A stretch of 14,151 bases of DNA from Methanosarcinaceae archaeon. GTDB taxonomy: Archaea; Halobacteriota; Methanosarcinia; Methanosarcinales; Methanosarcinaceae. How positions within the stretch are numbered: the first letter of the stretch is position 1; each line of letters starts with the position of its first letter. This document shows positions 1 to 6,312 of the stretch, piece by piece. A program made the translations under genes and the position numbers. The notes under the pieces are model-generated. The model searched no databases. It saw nothing but the letters and a program-made list of their open reading frames with translations, and had not been told where the DNA came from. Location of the stretch: assembly GCA_030609665.1 (NCBI GenBank), contig JAUWBW010000019.1:1-14151 (forward strand), written 5' to 3'.

Positions 1-24
1 AGAACAGTTTGATGATTTGGACAT

Positions 25-39
25 AAAATATATATAAAG
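25..39 (+). promoter_or_regulatory. Archaeal TATA box at the window's left edge
   Basis: A run of alternating A and T (AAAATATATATAAAG) matches an archaeal TATA box. Transcription would begin about 25 bases downstream, near position 60. No good open frame begins there; the next 90 bases hold inverted repeats, so the product may be a leader or small RNA. The assignment rests on composition only. Confidence 0.4.
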
Positions 40-80
40 ATGGCTCAATAGGCACAGGATGAAACATCATAAATTACTGG

Positions 81-147
81 CATGGGTTCAACTGAACCTA
101 CCACAGAACGTCTGAACCCCATACTTGCCCGACGGCACGGGTGGTAT
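81..147 (+). other. Foldable leader or small-RNA candidate
   Basis: Two adjacent hairpins can be drawn. In the first, GGGTTCA (84-90) pairs with TGAACCC (113-119); it competes with a smaller local hairpin, GGTTC-AACT-GAACC (85-98). In the second, CCCG (128-131) pairs with CGGG (138-141), supported by an outer ATAC (121-124) with GTAT (144-147). The block lies between a TATA box at 25-39 and the first gene at 224. It could be a regulatory 5' leader or an independent small RNA. I do not recognise a known RNA family. Pairing alone is weak evidence. Confidence 0.25.
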
Positions 148-151
148 TCGC

Positions 152-160
152 TTTATATTT
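152..160 (+). promoter_or_regulatory. Possible TATA box for the 59-residue membrane protein
   Basis: TTTATATTT lies about 70 bases before the start codon at 224, which would give a 5' leader of roughly 45 bases. It is followed by a GC-rich stretch (170-185). The match is reasonable but unproven. Confidence 0.3.
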
Positions 161-223
161 ACTTAAAGCCAGCGCCGCGCCTAGGGTGGCTGAATAGTTA
201 CTAAAAAGGAGAGATTAACAACA

Positions 224-403
224 ATGGGTAAAATATTAAAAGCTGCTTCTGTACCAATTATGGTATTGGGTTTTTTGCCACTCTGGCTATTTTTAAAAAC
301 TTTATCGCTAGGGCCGGATATCGGACCACTTATTGACTTCATTTATGCATCGGCTCTAACGCTCTCTTTCGTCTATTTCGGGTGGCAACTTAGAACGCAA
401 TAA
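224..403 (+). CDS. Small two-helix membrane protein, unknown family
   Basis: This 59-residue protein begins MGKILKAASVPIMVLG and ends at a TAA. The start is supported by AAAGGAGAG (205-213) about 10 bases upstream. Residues 8-25 and about 36-54 are hydrophobic, separated by the polar turn SLGPDIGP, so a two-helix hairpin in the membrane is likely, with a short basic tail (WQLRTQ). I do not recognise the family and no catalytic residue is visible. Its neighbour downstream is a truncated surface-protein tail in another frame, so there is no clear operon partner. The good ribosome site and membrane-protein composition argue that it is a real small gene. Confidence 0.6.
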   Translation: MGKILKAASVPIMVLGFLPLWLFLKTLSLGPDIGPLIDFIYASALTLSFVYFGWQLRTQ

Positions 404-461
404 TTTAAAGGATCTCCTCAGGATTGAGTGGATAACTTCGAGGGGAGAAAAGAAAATACAA

Positions 462-755
462 ATGAGTGAAAGAAATATGGAGCTGAGTAAAGGAATGCGA
501 TTAGGCGCGCTGATCGCTAACACTGCAAATTCGAACAATAATCACGGCATTTATCTGAATGATTCCAGCAACAACAACACAATAAGTGATAATCACCTGA
601 CCGATAATGAAGTAGGCATCGTAGCAAATTACTCTGAAAACCAGATATATGACAACTACATCAACGATAGGAGTGCCCCTCAGGTACCATTTATTGCTCC
701 TGTACTAACAGTGATTATACTGGGAATGGCATCTATCTTCCTGAAAAGAAAATGA
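462..755 (+). CDS. C-terminal remnant of a NosD-like repeat surface protein
   Basis: The 97-residue frame contains Asn-rich beta-helix repeats (NNHGIYLNDSSNNNTISDN, then NHLTDNEVGIV and NQIYDNYI) typical of NosD/parallel beta-helix proteins of Methanosarcinales. A C-terminal membrane helix (about 76-93, FIAPVLTVIILGMASIFL) and the basic end KRK follow. Full-length members are several hundred residues with many more repeats and a signal peptide; here only about two repeats and the anchor remain. The first ~25 residues (MSERNMELSKGMRLGALIA) resemble neither. The reading frame is open upstream of the ATG and the purine-rich GAGGGGAG (440-447) is about 14 bases from the start, so the start is uncertain. 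It is probably a truncated relic, although it could still be expressed as a small anchored protein. Confidence 0.5.
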   Translation: MSERNMELSKGMRLGALIANTANSNNNHGIYLNDSSNNNTISDNHLTDNEVGIVANYSENQIYDNYINDRSAPQVPFIAPVLTVIILGMASIFLKRK

Positions 756-765
756 TAATGAGGTC

Positions 766-989
766 TGTTACACCAGAAATCCAGTATCCGCACTTGGATC
801 GGGATTATCAGCGAATCTATGATTTGTTCTGCCCGCATACGTATTTACTGGGACTGCCAGAGGAAAAGAAGTGCCATTCAGGGATTTTGGTATCGCACCA
901 CGAATTGAAACGATGTACATGCTGCAATAAATGCAGAAGAAGCGACTGTAACTGGACTAACCTTTGAATTGAATACGGGAAGACACTGA
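766..989 (+). pseudogene. Decayed coding stretch, possible frameshifted gene tail
   Basis: No convincing intact gene lies between the NosD-like remnant and the SIMPL gene. Reading from 766 gives a protein-like stretch rich in small residues (NPVSALGSGLSANL, then a stop, then FVLPAYVFTGTARGKEVPF and FGIAPRIET). A change of frame near 912 continues as VHAAINAEEATVTGLTFEL and stops at 987-989. One internal stop and one frameshift would therefore be needed. A competing intact frame of 71 residues (752-967) overlaps the previous stop by ATGA but has an implausible Cys/Trp/Arg-rich composition. I do not recognise the family. The call rests on composition only. Confidence 0.25.
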
Positions 990-1124
990 TCTGGTAGATC
1001 ATACTTCGGCGATAACTGCAAATCGATTCGTAGTTTAAGTAAATCTTAATAGAAAGTAAGTGCTTAACAGAAACTGAACTAAAAATAAAAGTCAGATATC
1101 AAAAAAAATGAAGGTGGAAGTAAC

Positions 1125-1895
1125 ATGAACAATAGAACAAGATGGATAACCGTATTCCTGCTCGCAGGACTCGTGGTTTCGGCCGGGCTCGCCTCGGCCG
1201 AATTCTGGGGATTGGATGCAACGAAGATACAGCAGAAGAAAGTGATCACCGTGTCCGGACACGGTACTGTTGACACGCATCCTGATGAGGCTGTGCTCAG
1301 GCTCGCGGTACTGACACAGGCAGAGGATGCGAAGAACGCAAGCGATGAGAATGTGGAAAAGATGGACGCAGTGCTTGCTGCACTCTACGGGATCGGGATA
1401 TCAGAGGATGATGCCGTGACATCTGGTTATCGAGTATGGCCACAGTACAGCTGGAGGGACGATGAGCGACAACTTACTGGCTTCCAGGTGCGCAACTCAC
1501 TGACCGTAACGGTCATGGATATCGAGAAGATCGGAGACGTGATCGATGCCGCGCTTCAGGCAGGAGCAAACGAGATCAATGACGTGACATTCACGGTGAG
1601 CGATGAACGGCAGACCGAACTCAGGGACGAGGCTATAGCAGATGCTGTAAAGAAAGCAAAGGCTGATGCAGTGTCTGCGGCAAAGGCGATGGATGTGCAG
1701 ATCGTGGGTCCTGTTGAGATCTCAACAACCGGATCGCAGCTTTCGCCGTATAAAATGTACATGGACTACGAGACTGGTTATGGTGAGATGGCGGTCCCTC
1801 AGATGGCGATGGCTGCGGGTCCGCAGATCCAGCCAGGAGACGTGACGGTTTCGGCACAGGTGACTGTGGTGTATGAGTTCAGGATGAATGCATAA
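1125..1895 (+). CDS. Secreted SIMPL-domain (DUF541, YggE-like) protein
   Basis: The 256-residue protein starts with a signal peptide (residues 1-25: basic MNNRTR, a hydrophobic core, and Ala-Ser-Ala before E26). It then shows the SIMPL/DUF541 pattern: ITVSGHGTVDTHPDEAVLRL near 40-60, a helical region ending in GISEDD, the central strand GFQVRNSLTVTVMDIEKIG, the DEAIADAVKKAKADA helix, and a closing strand VTVSAQVTVVYEF. The length fits the family (about 230-260). YggE-type proteins are exported, form oligomers and have been linked to oxidative or envelope stress; the exact activity is unknown. The start is set by AAGGTGGA (1111-1118), seven bases upstream. GC content is visibly higher than in the DUF2178 array. 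It appears monocistronic, followed by an ACAGGAT hairpin. Confidence 0.92.
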   Translation: MNNRTRWITVFLLAGLVVSAGLASAEFWGLDATKIQQKKVITVSGHGTVDTHPDEAVLRLAVLTQAEDAKNASDENVEKMDAVLAALYGIGISEDDAVTSGYRVWPQYSWRDDERQLTGFQVRNSLTVTVMDIEKIGDVIDAALQAGANEINDVTFTVSDERQTELRDEAIADAVKKAKADAVSAAKAMDVQIVGPVEISTTGSQLSPYKMYMDYETGYGEMAVPQMAMAAGPQIQPGDVTVSAQVTVVYEFRMNA

Positions 1896-1975
1896 ATGGA
1901 GTATAAATTATGGATCTCTCCAACATTGTGTGGGTAATAGTATGCCCAAATAATCGGAGAAATCGAAAATCTTAG

Positions 1976-2039
1976 ACAGGATTTACAGGATCGACAGGAT
2001 ATTGGTTGACATTTTCATCCTGTACATCCTGTAAATCCT
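1976..2039. repeat. ACAGGAT inverted-repeat hairpin
   Basis: The left arm carries three ACAGGAT-like units (to 2000) and the right arm three ATCCTGT-like units (2017-2039). The arms at 1978-2000 and 2017-2039 pair over 23 positions with two adjacent mismatches, around a 16-base loop. From memory, similar tandem ACAGGATTT units occur as dispersed intergenic elements in several archaeal and bacterial genomes. It lies 80 bases after the SIMPL stop and could act as a transcription-ending or RNA-protecting structure, or be a MITE-like element. Confidence 0.75.
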
Positions 2040-2067
2040 CTTCGATAAAATCTGGCAGTGAGATTCC

Positions 2068-2127
2068 ATGTTTGATGGTATGTTCCTGAGTAATGAAGTT
2101 AGCCACGCGATGTTAAAGAGAACCTAA
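2068..2127 (+). other. Possible 19-residue leader ORF
   Basis: An ATG with weak upstream GTGAG opens a 19-codon frame (MFDGMFLSNEVSHAMLKRT) ending three bases before the next gene's ATG. It could be a coupled leader peptide or chance. There is no family match and no conservation evidence. Confidence 0.15.
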
Positions 2128-2130
2128 ATT

Positions 2131-2385
2131 ATGATGAAAAGATGGGAAATTGGTGCAATAATTGGAGCGATATGGGGATTACTAAGCCTTATAACTCTTT
2201 CAGGTGGAATTTGGCTTAATCCTTTGATAAAATATACTTTTGGTTTACCAATGACACTTGCATTTCCTATTGCCGATATATGGAATAGCCATATTGTACT
2301 TTTTTTGTTAGCGCTTATTATCGGTATCCTAATTGGAGCAGTAATTGGATATGTTTTTGAAGTAGGTATAAGGAAATTAAAATGA
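2131..2385 (+). CDS. Small Gly-rich two-helix membrane protein
   Basis: This 84-residue protein begins MMKRWEIGAIIGAIWGLLSL. It has a first hydrophobic segment at about 6-26 and a second at about 53-75 (HIVLFLLALIIGILIGAVIGYVF), joined by a loop with Pro and Trp, and ends in the basic sequence EVGIRKLK. The repeated small-residue spacing (IGAIIGAIWG, IGILIGAVIG) suggests packed helices. The start may be 2131 or 2134, since ATGATG is tandem; only a weak AAAGAG precedes it. It is related to the next gene: both open with a short basic start, then W-(E/K)-IGA-(I/L)-(I/V)-G-(A/G)-I and end the second helix with IGA...GY. The function is unknown. Confidence 0.65.
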   Translation: MMKRWEIGAIIGAIWGLLSLITLSGGIWLNPLIKYTFGLPMTLAFPIADIWNSHIVLFLLALIIGILIGAVIGYVFEVGIRKLK

Positions 2386-2413
2386 ATGGTGGGAAAATTG
2401 GAGTGGAAAAATA

Positions 2414-2758
2414 ATGGATACTGAAAGATGGAAGCGAATGAATAAATGGAAAATCGGTGCATTGGTTGGCGGAATTTTAGGGTTAACAGTTCCTTATATC
2501 CCTATGATGTGGATATGCTATGCAGGTCCTCCTGCAACTTATTGGCCTCCAGATCCGTCTTTGATGGAACCCTCAATGAGATTTTATTTCGTTTGGTCAT
2601 TGTTAACAATTTTGGGTGCACTAATCGGTGCCTCAATGGGATATTTAATTGATAATACAGGAGATGCCTATGATGAAAAAGAGAACAGCGTATGGACTCG
2701 ATGCACTGATGATTCTCAGTATTCTGATTCTATCAAACACGGCATCAGCATGCTATAA
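2414..2758 (+). CDS. Paralogue of the preceding membrane protein with run-on C-terminus
   Basis: The frame encodes 114 residues. Residues 9-26 (MNKWKIGALVGGILGLTV) match the start of the preceding 84-residue protein, and the second helix (about 58-80, ending IGASMGYLID) matches its end. The start at 2414 has GGAG at 2400-2403; the homologous start would be the inner ATG at 2438. After Asn/Thr at about residue 82 the sequence becomes hydrophilic and unlike the paralogue (DAYDEKENSVWTRC...). It is read out of frame inside the next gene for about 89 bases. This suggests the original stop was lost by mutation or frameshift, leaving a run-on tail. The core two-helix protein is likely real; the tail may be non-functional. 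Confidence 0.55.
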   Translation: MDTERWKRMNKWKIGALVGGILGLTVPYIPMMWICYAGPPATYWPPDPSLMEPSMRFYFVWSLLTILGALIGASMGYLIDNTGDAYDEKENSVWTRCTDDSQYSDSIKHGISML

Positions 2759-3938
2759 TCCAACAGATTCGTTTGCAACTGAGGTTTTGTTGAACAAACC
2801 AGGGGTTTCATACAATCTGTCTGGAATGATCGAATCAGATGGCGTTATCGTCAAAACAAAGGAAGTTCCTGTCGAAAGCGAACATATCGAGGGAGTGCCA
2901 GTACCACAGGCGATTATGATCCCAGAGAATAACAGCACAGTGGTGACAGGAACAGTAAGTGCAGTAGAGCCAGTGGAAATGCGAACTGAACTCGATGCGA
3001 TCATCTATCGCTCGCATTACAACCCAGACGTTGCAGCAATCCTTTCGGAAGATCAGATCTCGATAAATGGGGAGCGGAACGAGGACAGATATCTCTCCGT
3101 CAAAATACAGATTCCAACAAAAGACGTGCACAGAAGCATGCCGTATGTCAGAATCGGACTGACAGAAAATGTGAATGCTGCTGCGCTCGATATCGATGCT
3201 TCCGCTGATCTGGGCTGGGATGCTGAGGTATCTGGAAGTGGAAGCTGGACCACAGAAGATGGTGAACGTCACACCATGAAGTTGTATTCACTCCAAAAAG
3301 GCGATATTCAGATCGATGTCATGCCTGCTGAGAGAACATCATTGGATAAAACCGATGTCCATGTGACCGTGGATAATGCAAAGTCTCTGAGCGAAAGTGC
3401 AAAAGGCGAAATAACAGATGTTTTGGTTGCAATCGGATTTTTTGAATCGACAGACATAATCGATGATACGGCAATCGTATCGGATATCAGGGAATGGGAT
3501 GATCTTGAATCTGCGATCGGTATTGCTGCAGATGATTTCGATTTCGGAACTGCCATGAAAACGGAACTGGAATACCTCAGAGATGATGGTGTGATTATGG
3601 GATTAACCGATGGGGATGTCGATGAAATAGCATCTGCCTCTGTACGCGGAACTGCCGGCTTCAATTCAAGGATCGTTTACGAGGATGGTAGTTGGATTAC
3701 ATATCGTGAAACAGATAATCCAGTACAACTGGTGAAACTCGGTAACTGCGGCGGTTTTTCGATCACAGAACTTCCGGGTGGGACCACATCATCAACATCG
3801 GTACATGCATCAGATCGCGCATTCACTTACGCGGTACCGGCATTCTCAGCGTTTGCAGCGATTGCAGGACTGATGGCAGTTGCACGAATGAGGAGACACA
3901 GGACAAAAGCATACCATGACGGGAGGGTATTGCCTTAA
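2670..3938 (+). CDS. Secreted, C-terminally anchored surface protein (PGF-CTERM-like end)
   Basis: I choose ATG 2670 (or 2673) because CAGGAG (2658-2663) sits just upstream; a TTG at 2649 would only add seven residues before the signal peptide. The product is about 422 residues: signal peptide (MMKKRTAYGLDALMILSIL...NTASA, about 1-27), a long extracellular part with many acidic residues and potential N-glycosylation sites, and a Gly/Thr/Ser-rich linker (ELPGGTTSSTS). The C-terminal segment is Pro-Ala-Phe, a hydrophobic Ala-rich stretch (SAFAAIAGLMAVA) and RMRRHR. That last module resembles the PGF-CTERM sorting signal cut by archaeosortase, but has PAF in place of PGF and an extra ten-residue tail, so it may be only a plain anchor. 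No enzyme motif is visible; the family is unknown. Confidence 0.75.
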   Translation: MMKKRTAYGLDALMILSILILSNTASACYNPTDSFATEVLLNKPGVSYNLSGMIESDGVIVKTKEVPVESEHIEGVPVPQAIMIPENNSTVVTGTVSAVEPVEMRTELDAIIYRSHYNPDVAAILSEDQISINGERNEDRYLSVKIQIPTKDVHRSMPYVRIGLTENVNAAALDIDASADLGWDAEVSGSGSWTTEDGERHTMKLYSLQKGDIQIDVMPAERTSLDKTDVHVTVDNAKSLSESAKGEITDVLVAIGFFESTDIIDDTAIVSDIREWDDLESAIGIAADDFDFGTAMKTELEYLRDDGVIMGLTDGDVDEIASASVRGTAGFNSRIVYEDGSWITYRETDNPVQLVKLGNCGGFSITELPGGTTSSTSVHASDRAFTYAVPAFSAFAAIAGLMAVARMRRHRTKAYHDGRVLP

Positions 3939-4027
3939 AAGCAGGTCTGTGTTACACCGATCGCCATTCCAAACAGTACCGGGACGAGAGAGCTCCCGAA
4001 CAGCACAGGTACCAGCATATCTCCCTG

Positions 4028-4056
4028 CACCCGGGAATGAGAAAATCGACCGGGTG
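4028..4056. repeat. GC-rich hairpin in the intergenic region 3939-4262
   Basis: CACCCGG (4028-4034) can pair with CCGGGTG (4050-4056) around a 15-base loop. It sits about 90 bases after the surface-protein stop, with no T-run directly behind it, so a role in transcript ending or protection is only possible. The rest of 3939-4120 holds no gene I can support; an 81-codon frame there has implausible composition. Confidence 0.35.
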
Positions 4057-4123
4057 GTCCCTTCCTGTTATGAATTCAAACCTGAATCTACTGACACGAA
4101 ATTCGAATCAACAACTTCAAAAT

Positions 4124-4141
4124 CCGAAATCTTTTTATATT
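4124..4141 (+). promoter_or_regulatory. BRE/TATA promoter of the lipoprotein gene
   Basis: CCGAAATCTTTTTATATT combines a purine-rich element with a TATA box. Initiation is expected about 25 bases on, near 4160-4165, leaving a 5' leader of about 100 bases before the lipoprotein ATG. The operator-like dyads at 4157-4194 overlap this predicted start. Confidence 0.55.
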
Positions 4142-4156
4142 GTGATGTTAAATATG

Positions 4157-4194
4157 TCTAACATGAAGTTAGAAATAACTAACTTACTTCATGT
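4157..4194. promoter_or_regulatory. Overlapping dyad operator candidate
   Basis: Two dyads share a half-site: TCTAAC-N5-GTTAGA (4157-4173) and AAGTTAG-N6-CTAACTT (4166-4185). An outer pair, ACATGAAG (4161-4168) and CTTCATGT (4187-4194), spans them. The position over the predicted transcription start is where an archaeal repressor would act. The regulator is unknown; the XRE protein encoded at 8315 is one candidate, by inference only. Confidence 0.5.
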
Positions 4195-4262
4195 GTTATG
4201 CACAACAACCACAACGTAACTTGAACACGTACAATAGAAACAACATAAAGAGATGAAAACAA

Positions 4263-5309
4263 ATGAAGAAACAAATAGTAGCAGTTCTGATGATTCTTGC
4301 AATCGTGTTGATTGCAGGATGCACCGAACAGATGTCTGCAGAACAGATCGCTGCAAAGATGACAGCGCAGCAGGAGAGCATAGAGGACTTTTCAGCCACA
4401 ATGGTCATGACATCATCGTTTGGCGGGGAAACCGATACCACGCAGATGAAGATTATGACCAAAATGCCGGACAAAACCCGCTCCGAAATCATTGAGCCAG
4501 CCGAACTTGCAGGCACATTAACGGTTAGGAATGGTAACACGATGTGGATGTACGACCCGGCAAAGAATCAGGTAACGAAGATGACACTTCCGGAGGATGA
4601 GGCCTTTGAAATGGATTATACAAAAATTATCAAGGATCTTATGGATGAGAACGATATATCCTACAAAGGCACCGAGAATCTCGATGGGCGCAGCACGTAT
4701 GTGATCGAGGCAACGCCCAAAGATGAATCTAAGCGTGAATTCATCTCAAAAATATGCGTGTGGGTCGATCGCGAAAACTGGATGCTACTCGGGACGGAGA
4801 TGTACGATAAGGACGGTAATCCCATGGTAAAGGTTCAATATAGGGATGTAACGTTCAACACCGGCATTCCGGACAGTGAGTTCATATTCGAGATTCCGGA
4901 AGGCGCCGAGGTCGTGGAGTCATCACTTGAAGAGAGGATACCTGAGAAGATGACGCTTGAAGAAGCAAGGGCTAATGTCAGTTTCGATGTGAAAACCCCC
5001 TCATATCTGCCTGATGGATACGAATTCAGCCATGCGATGGTACTTGGCGATGAGCAGAAAACTGTATCGTTACAATACACGAACGGACAGGAGCGATTGT
5101 ACCTCTCAGAATGGGTCAGTGATGATACGGAACAGCCCGAATCGAAGATGGGTGAGCCAGAGTTGGTGAGCATCAACGGTGCTGACGGAGAGTTTACGTC
5201 CATGTTCGGCATGAATACGATCAAGTGGAGCGCTGATGACATCAGTTATTCACTGTCTGGCACGCTGGACAAAGATGAGTTGATAAGAGTGGCGGAGTCA
5301 ATGGTATGA
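4263..5309 (+). CDS. LolA-like lipoprotein with DUF4367 C-terminal domain
   Basis: The 348-residue protein has a lipoprotein signal with lipobox LIAGC (Cys20). Residues about 25-225 follow the outer-membrane lipoprotein-sorting-protein-like (COG2834) fold pattern: a helix ending ESIEDFSATM, MTKMPDKTRSEII, GNTMWMYDPAKNQVTKM, the Y-V-I-E-A strand, the WVDRENWMLLGTEMYDKDG motif, and FEIPEGAEV. Residues about 235-348 look like DUF4367 (PSYLPDGYEF, VSLQYTNGQERLYLSEW, then IKWSADDISYSLSGTLDKDELIRVAESM). Archaea lack LolB/outer membrane, so it is likely a surface-attached lipid- or signal-binding protein. The gene has its own promoter, an operator candidate and a terminator. A broken paralogue lies on the opposite strand at 10343-10593. 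Confidence 0.88.
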   Translation: MKKQIVAVLMILAIVLIAGCTEQMSAEQIAAKMTAQQESIEDFSATMVMTSSFGGETDTTQMKIMTKMPDKTRSEIIEPAELAGTLTVRNGNTMWMYDPAKNQVTKMTLPEDEAFEMDYTKIIKDLMDENDISYKGTENLDGRSTYVIEATPKDESKREFISKICVWVDRENWMLLGTEMYDKDGNPMVKVQYRDVTFNTGIPDSEFIFEIPEGAEVVESSLEERIPEKMTLEEARANVSFDVKTPSYLPDGYEFSHAMVLGDEQKTVSLQYTNGQERLYLSEWVSDDTEQPESKMGEPELVSINGADGEFTSMFGMNTIKWSADDISYSLSGTLDKDELIRVAESMV

Positions 5310-5328
5310 CTCATGACTCCGTTTTTTG
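5293..5328 (+). terminator. Hairpin plus T6 terminator overlapping the lipoprotein stop codon
   Basis: CGGAGTCA (5293-5300) pairs with TGACTCCG (5314-5321), with a 13-base loop, followed directly by six T. The stem includes the last codons and stop of the lipoprotein gene. It separates that gene from the DUF2178 operon, or could attenuate read-through into it, since no obvious separate promoter is seen in the 43 bases before 5353. Confidence 0.65.
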
Positions 5329-5332
5329 TTTA

Positions 5333-5356
5333 TGCGAAAAAGGTGATGTGGGATGA
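5333..5356 (+). repeat. Orphan copy of the DUF2178 gene-junction sequence
   Basis: Just before the first DUF2178 gene, an out-of-frame reading gives ...EKGDVG and a stop overlapping the ATG. This is the same junction (KGDVE, stop/start overlap, MKI) seen between later genes of the array, yet no DUF2178 gene precedes it. It supplies GGTGAT as ribosome site. It is either a relic of a lost upstream member or a junction carried along with a duplicated gene. Confidence 0.5.
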
Positions 5357-6312
5357 AAATTAAAAACAAGAAAGATGCATTGGTTAGAGGGGCACTGGCA
5401 GCAGGGATATTGTTGATTCTTGTTGGAATTATTGAATGCATCTATAGTGATAACGGTGTAATCTGTTTTCTTATGAGTGATTTTGTTTGGTTTGGTCTCC
5501 TTTCAATAGCTTATGGAATATATGCAGCAAATAAATCGGAGACCGAACTTCTTCCTGATGAGAGGACTAAAACAAATAGTAAAAAAGCGGGATACCATAC
5601 ATTCTGGATAATTTTAGGCTCTGTTGGACTAATGTTTTTGGCAGATGTAAATGGCCTATATAATCTTGAAGTTATAGATGTACTCACTGTAATCATTGTC
5701 ATTGGTCTATTTTCATATTTTAGTCTGGATTTTTATTACAACAAAATAGGAATACGTCACTTTATAAGATTTATCAAAAAAAACAAGTTTTTTCATTATT
5801 GTTTATTTCTATTTGGTCTCTCCTGTCTCGCAGGAGTAATCTTTATAGTTAATCTTCCGTCAATAATTCCAGACAATGTTAATAATGTAGGATTTGTAGA
5901 CGATTCAAATATATTGAAACCGGATCACAATTTCACAGGATGTGGAGATAATTTCACAGAGTACAGGGATATCAATTCAGCAAAACACGCATTGATGGGT
6001 GGCAATATTTTCTTATTTTTTGTGGTTCATGAAGATTATTTGGAAACCGGGGTAGTTACGGTTTATTCCAAAGAAGGCATTTTTTCGGATTTCACTCCAA
6101 CAACAACCATTGAAGAATTTTTAAGGAAAAATTTACTGATCTACGCAAATGTCAGTGATGAGATTATACTAAAACTTGAGGATCCTGAAATAACCGAAAA
6201 TGAAATCGATGACCTGCTAAAACGCGCAAATATCACCGACGAGATATCTCAAAGAATCCGACATCCAATGGTAGAAGAAAAAGTGATTGTGAAAAAAGGT
6301 GATGTAGAATGA
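5353..6312 (+). CDS. DUF2178 membrane protein with an added C-terminal domain
   Basis: Residues 1-131 are a DUF2178-type unit: MKIKNKK start, helices at about 12-30 and 42-59, the polar loop with DER (69-71) and KAGYHTFW (78-85), helices at about 84-97 and 108-126, and YYNK (128-131). Normal family members stop a few residues later. Here a fifth helix (about 148-168) and a roughly 120-residue polar domain follow, with potential N-glycosylation sites (NFT twice) and several acidic helices (NEIDDLLKRANITDEIS), before the array-typical end VKKGDVE. It is the first gene of the six-gene array and overlaps the next by ATGA. The extra domain is unrecognised; it may face outward as a sensor. The family function is unknown. 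Confidence 0.75.
   Translation: MKIKNKKDALVRGALAAGILLILVGIIECIYSDNGVICFLMSDFVWFGLLSIAYGIYAANKSETELLPDERTKTNSKKAGYHTFWIILGSVGLMFLADVNGLYNLEVIDVLTVIIVIGLFSYFSLDFYYNKIGIRHFIRFIKKNKFFHYCLFLFGLSCLAGVIFIVNLPSIIPDNVNNVGFVDDSNILKPDHNFTGCGDNFTEYRDINSAKHALMGGNIFLFFVVHEDYLETGVVTVYSKEGIFSDFTPTTTIEEFLRKNLLIYANVSDEIILKLEDPEITENEIDDLLKRANITDEISQRIRHPMVEEKVIVKKGDVE

Noticed and set aside
81..147. tRNA gene suggested by GGGTTCAA
   Set aside because: No acceptor stem, D-arm or anticodon arm can be placed around the TpsiC-like string on either strand.
752..967. 71-codon frame with a Cys-rich end, overlapping the NosD remnant by ATGA
   Set aside because: The Cys/Trp/Arg/His-rich composition is unlike real proteins nearby, and the other frames look more protein-like, so it was treated as part of a decayed region.
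157..1044. Eleven-base inverted match (157-167 with 1034-1044) as possible mobile-element ends
   Set aside because: The match is short and A/T-rich; several such matches are expected by chance in a window of this size, and no transposase lies between them.
2649..2669. TTG start for the surface protein
   Set aside because: It lies within the ribosome-site region; the ATG at 2670 follows CAGGAG and starts a proper signal peptide.
3916..4161. 81-codon frame after the surface protein
   Set aside because: It overlaps the surface-protein end, has no ribosome site and a Ser/Pro/Arg-rich composition, and runs through the promoter of the lipoprotein gene.
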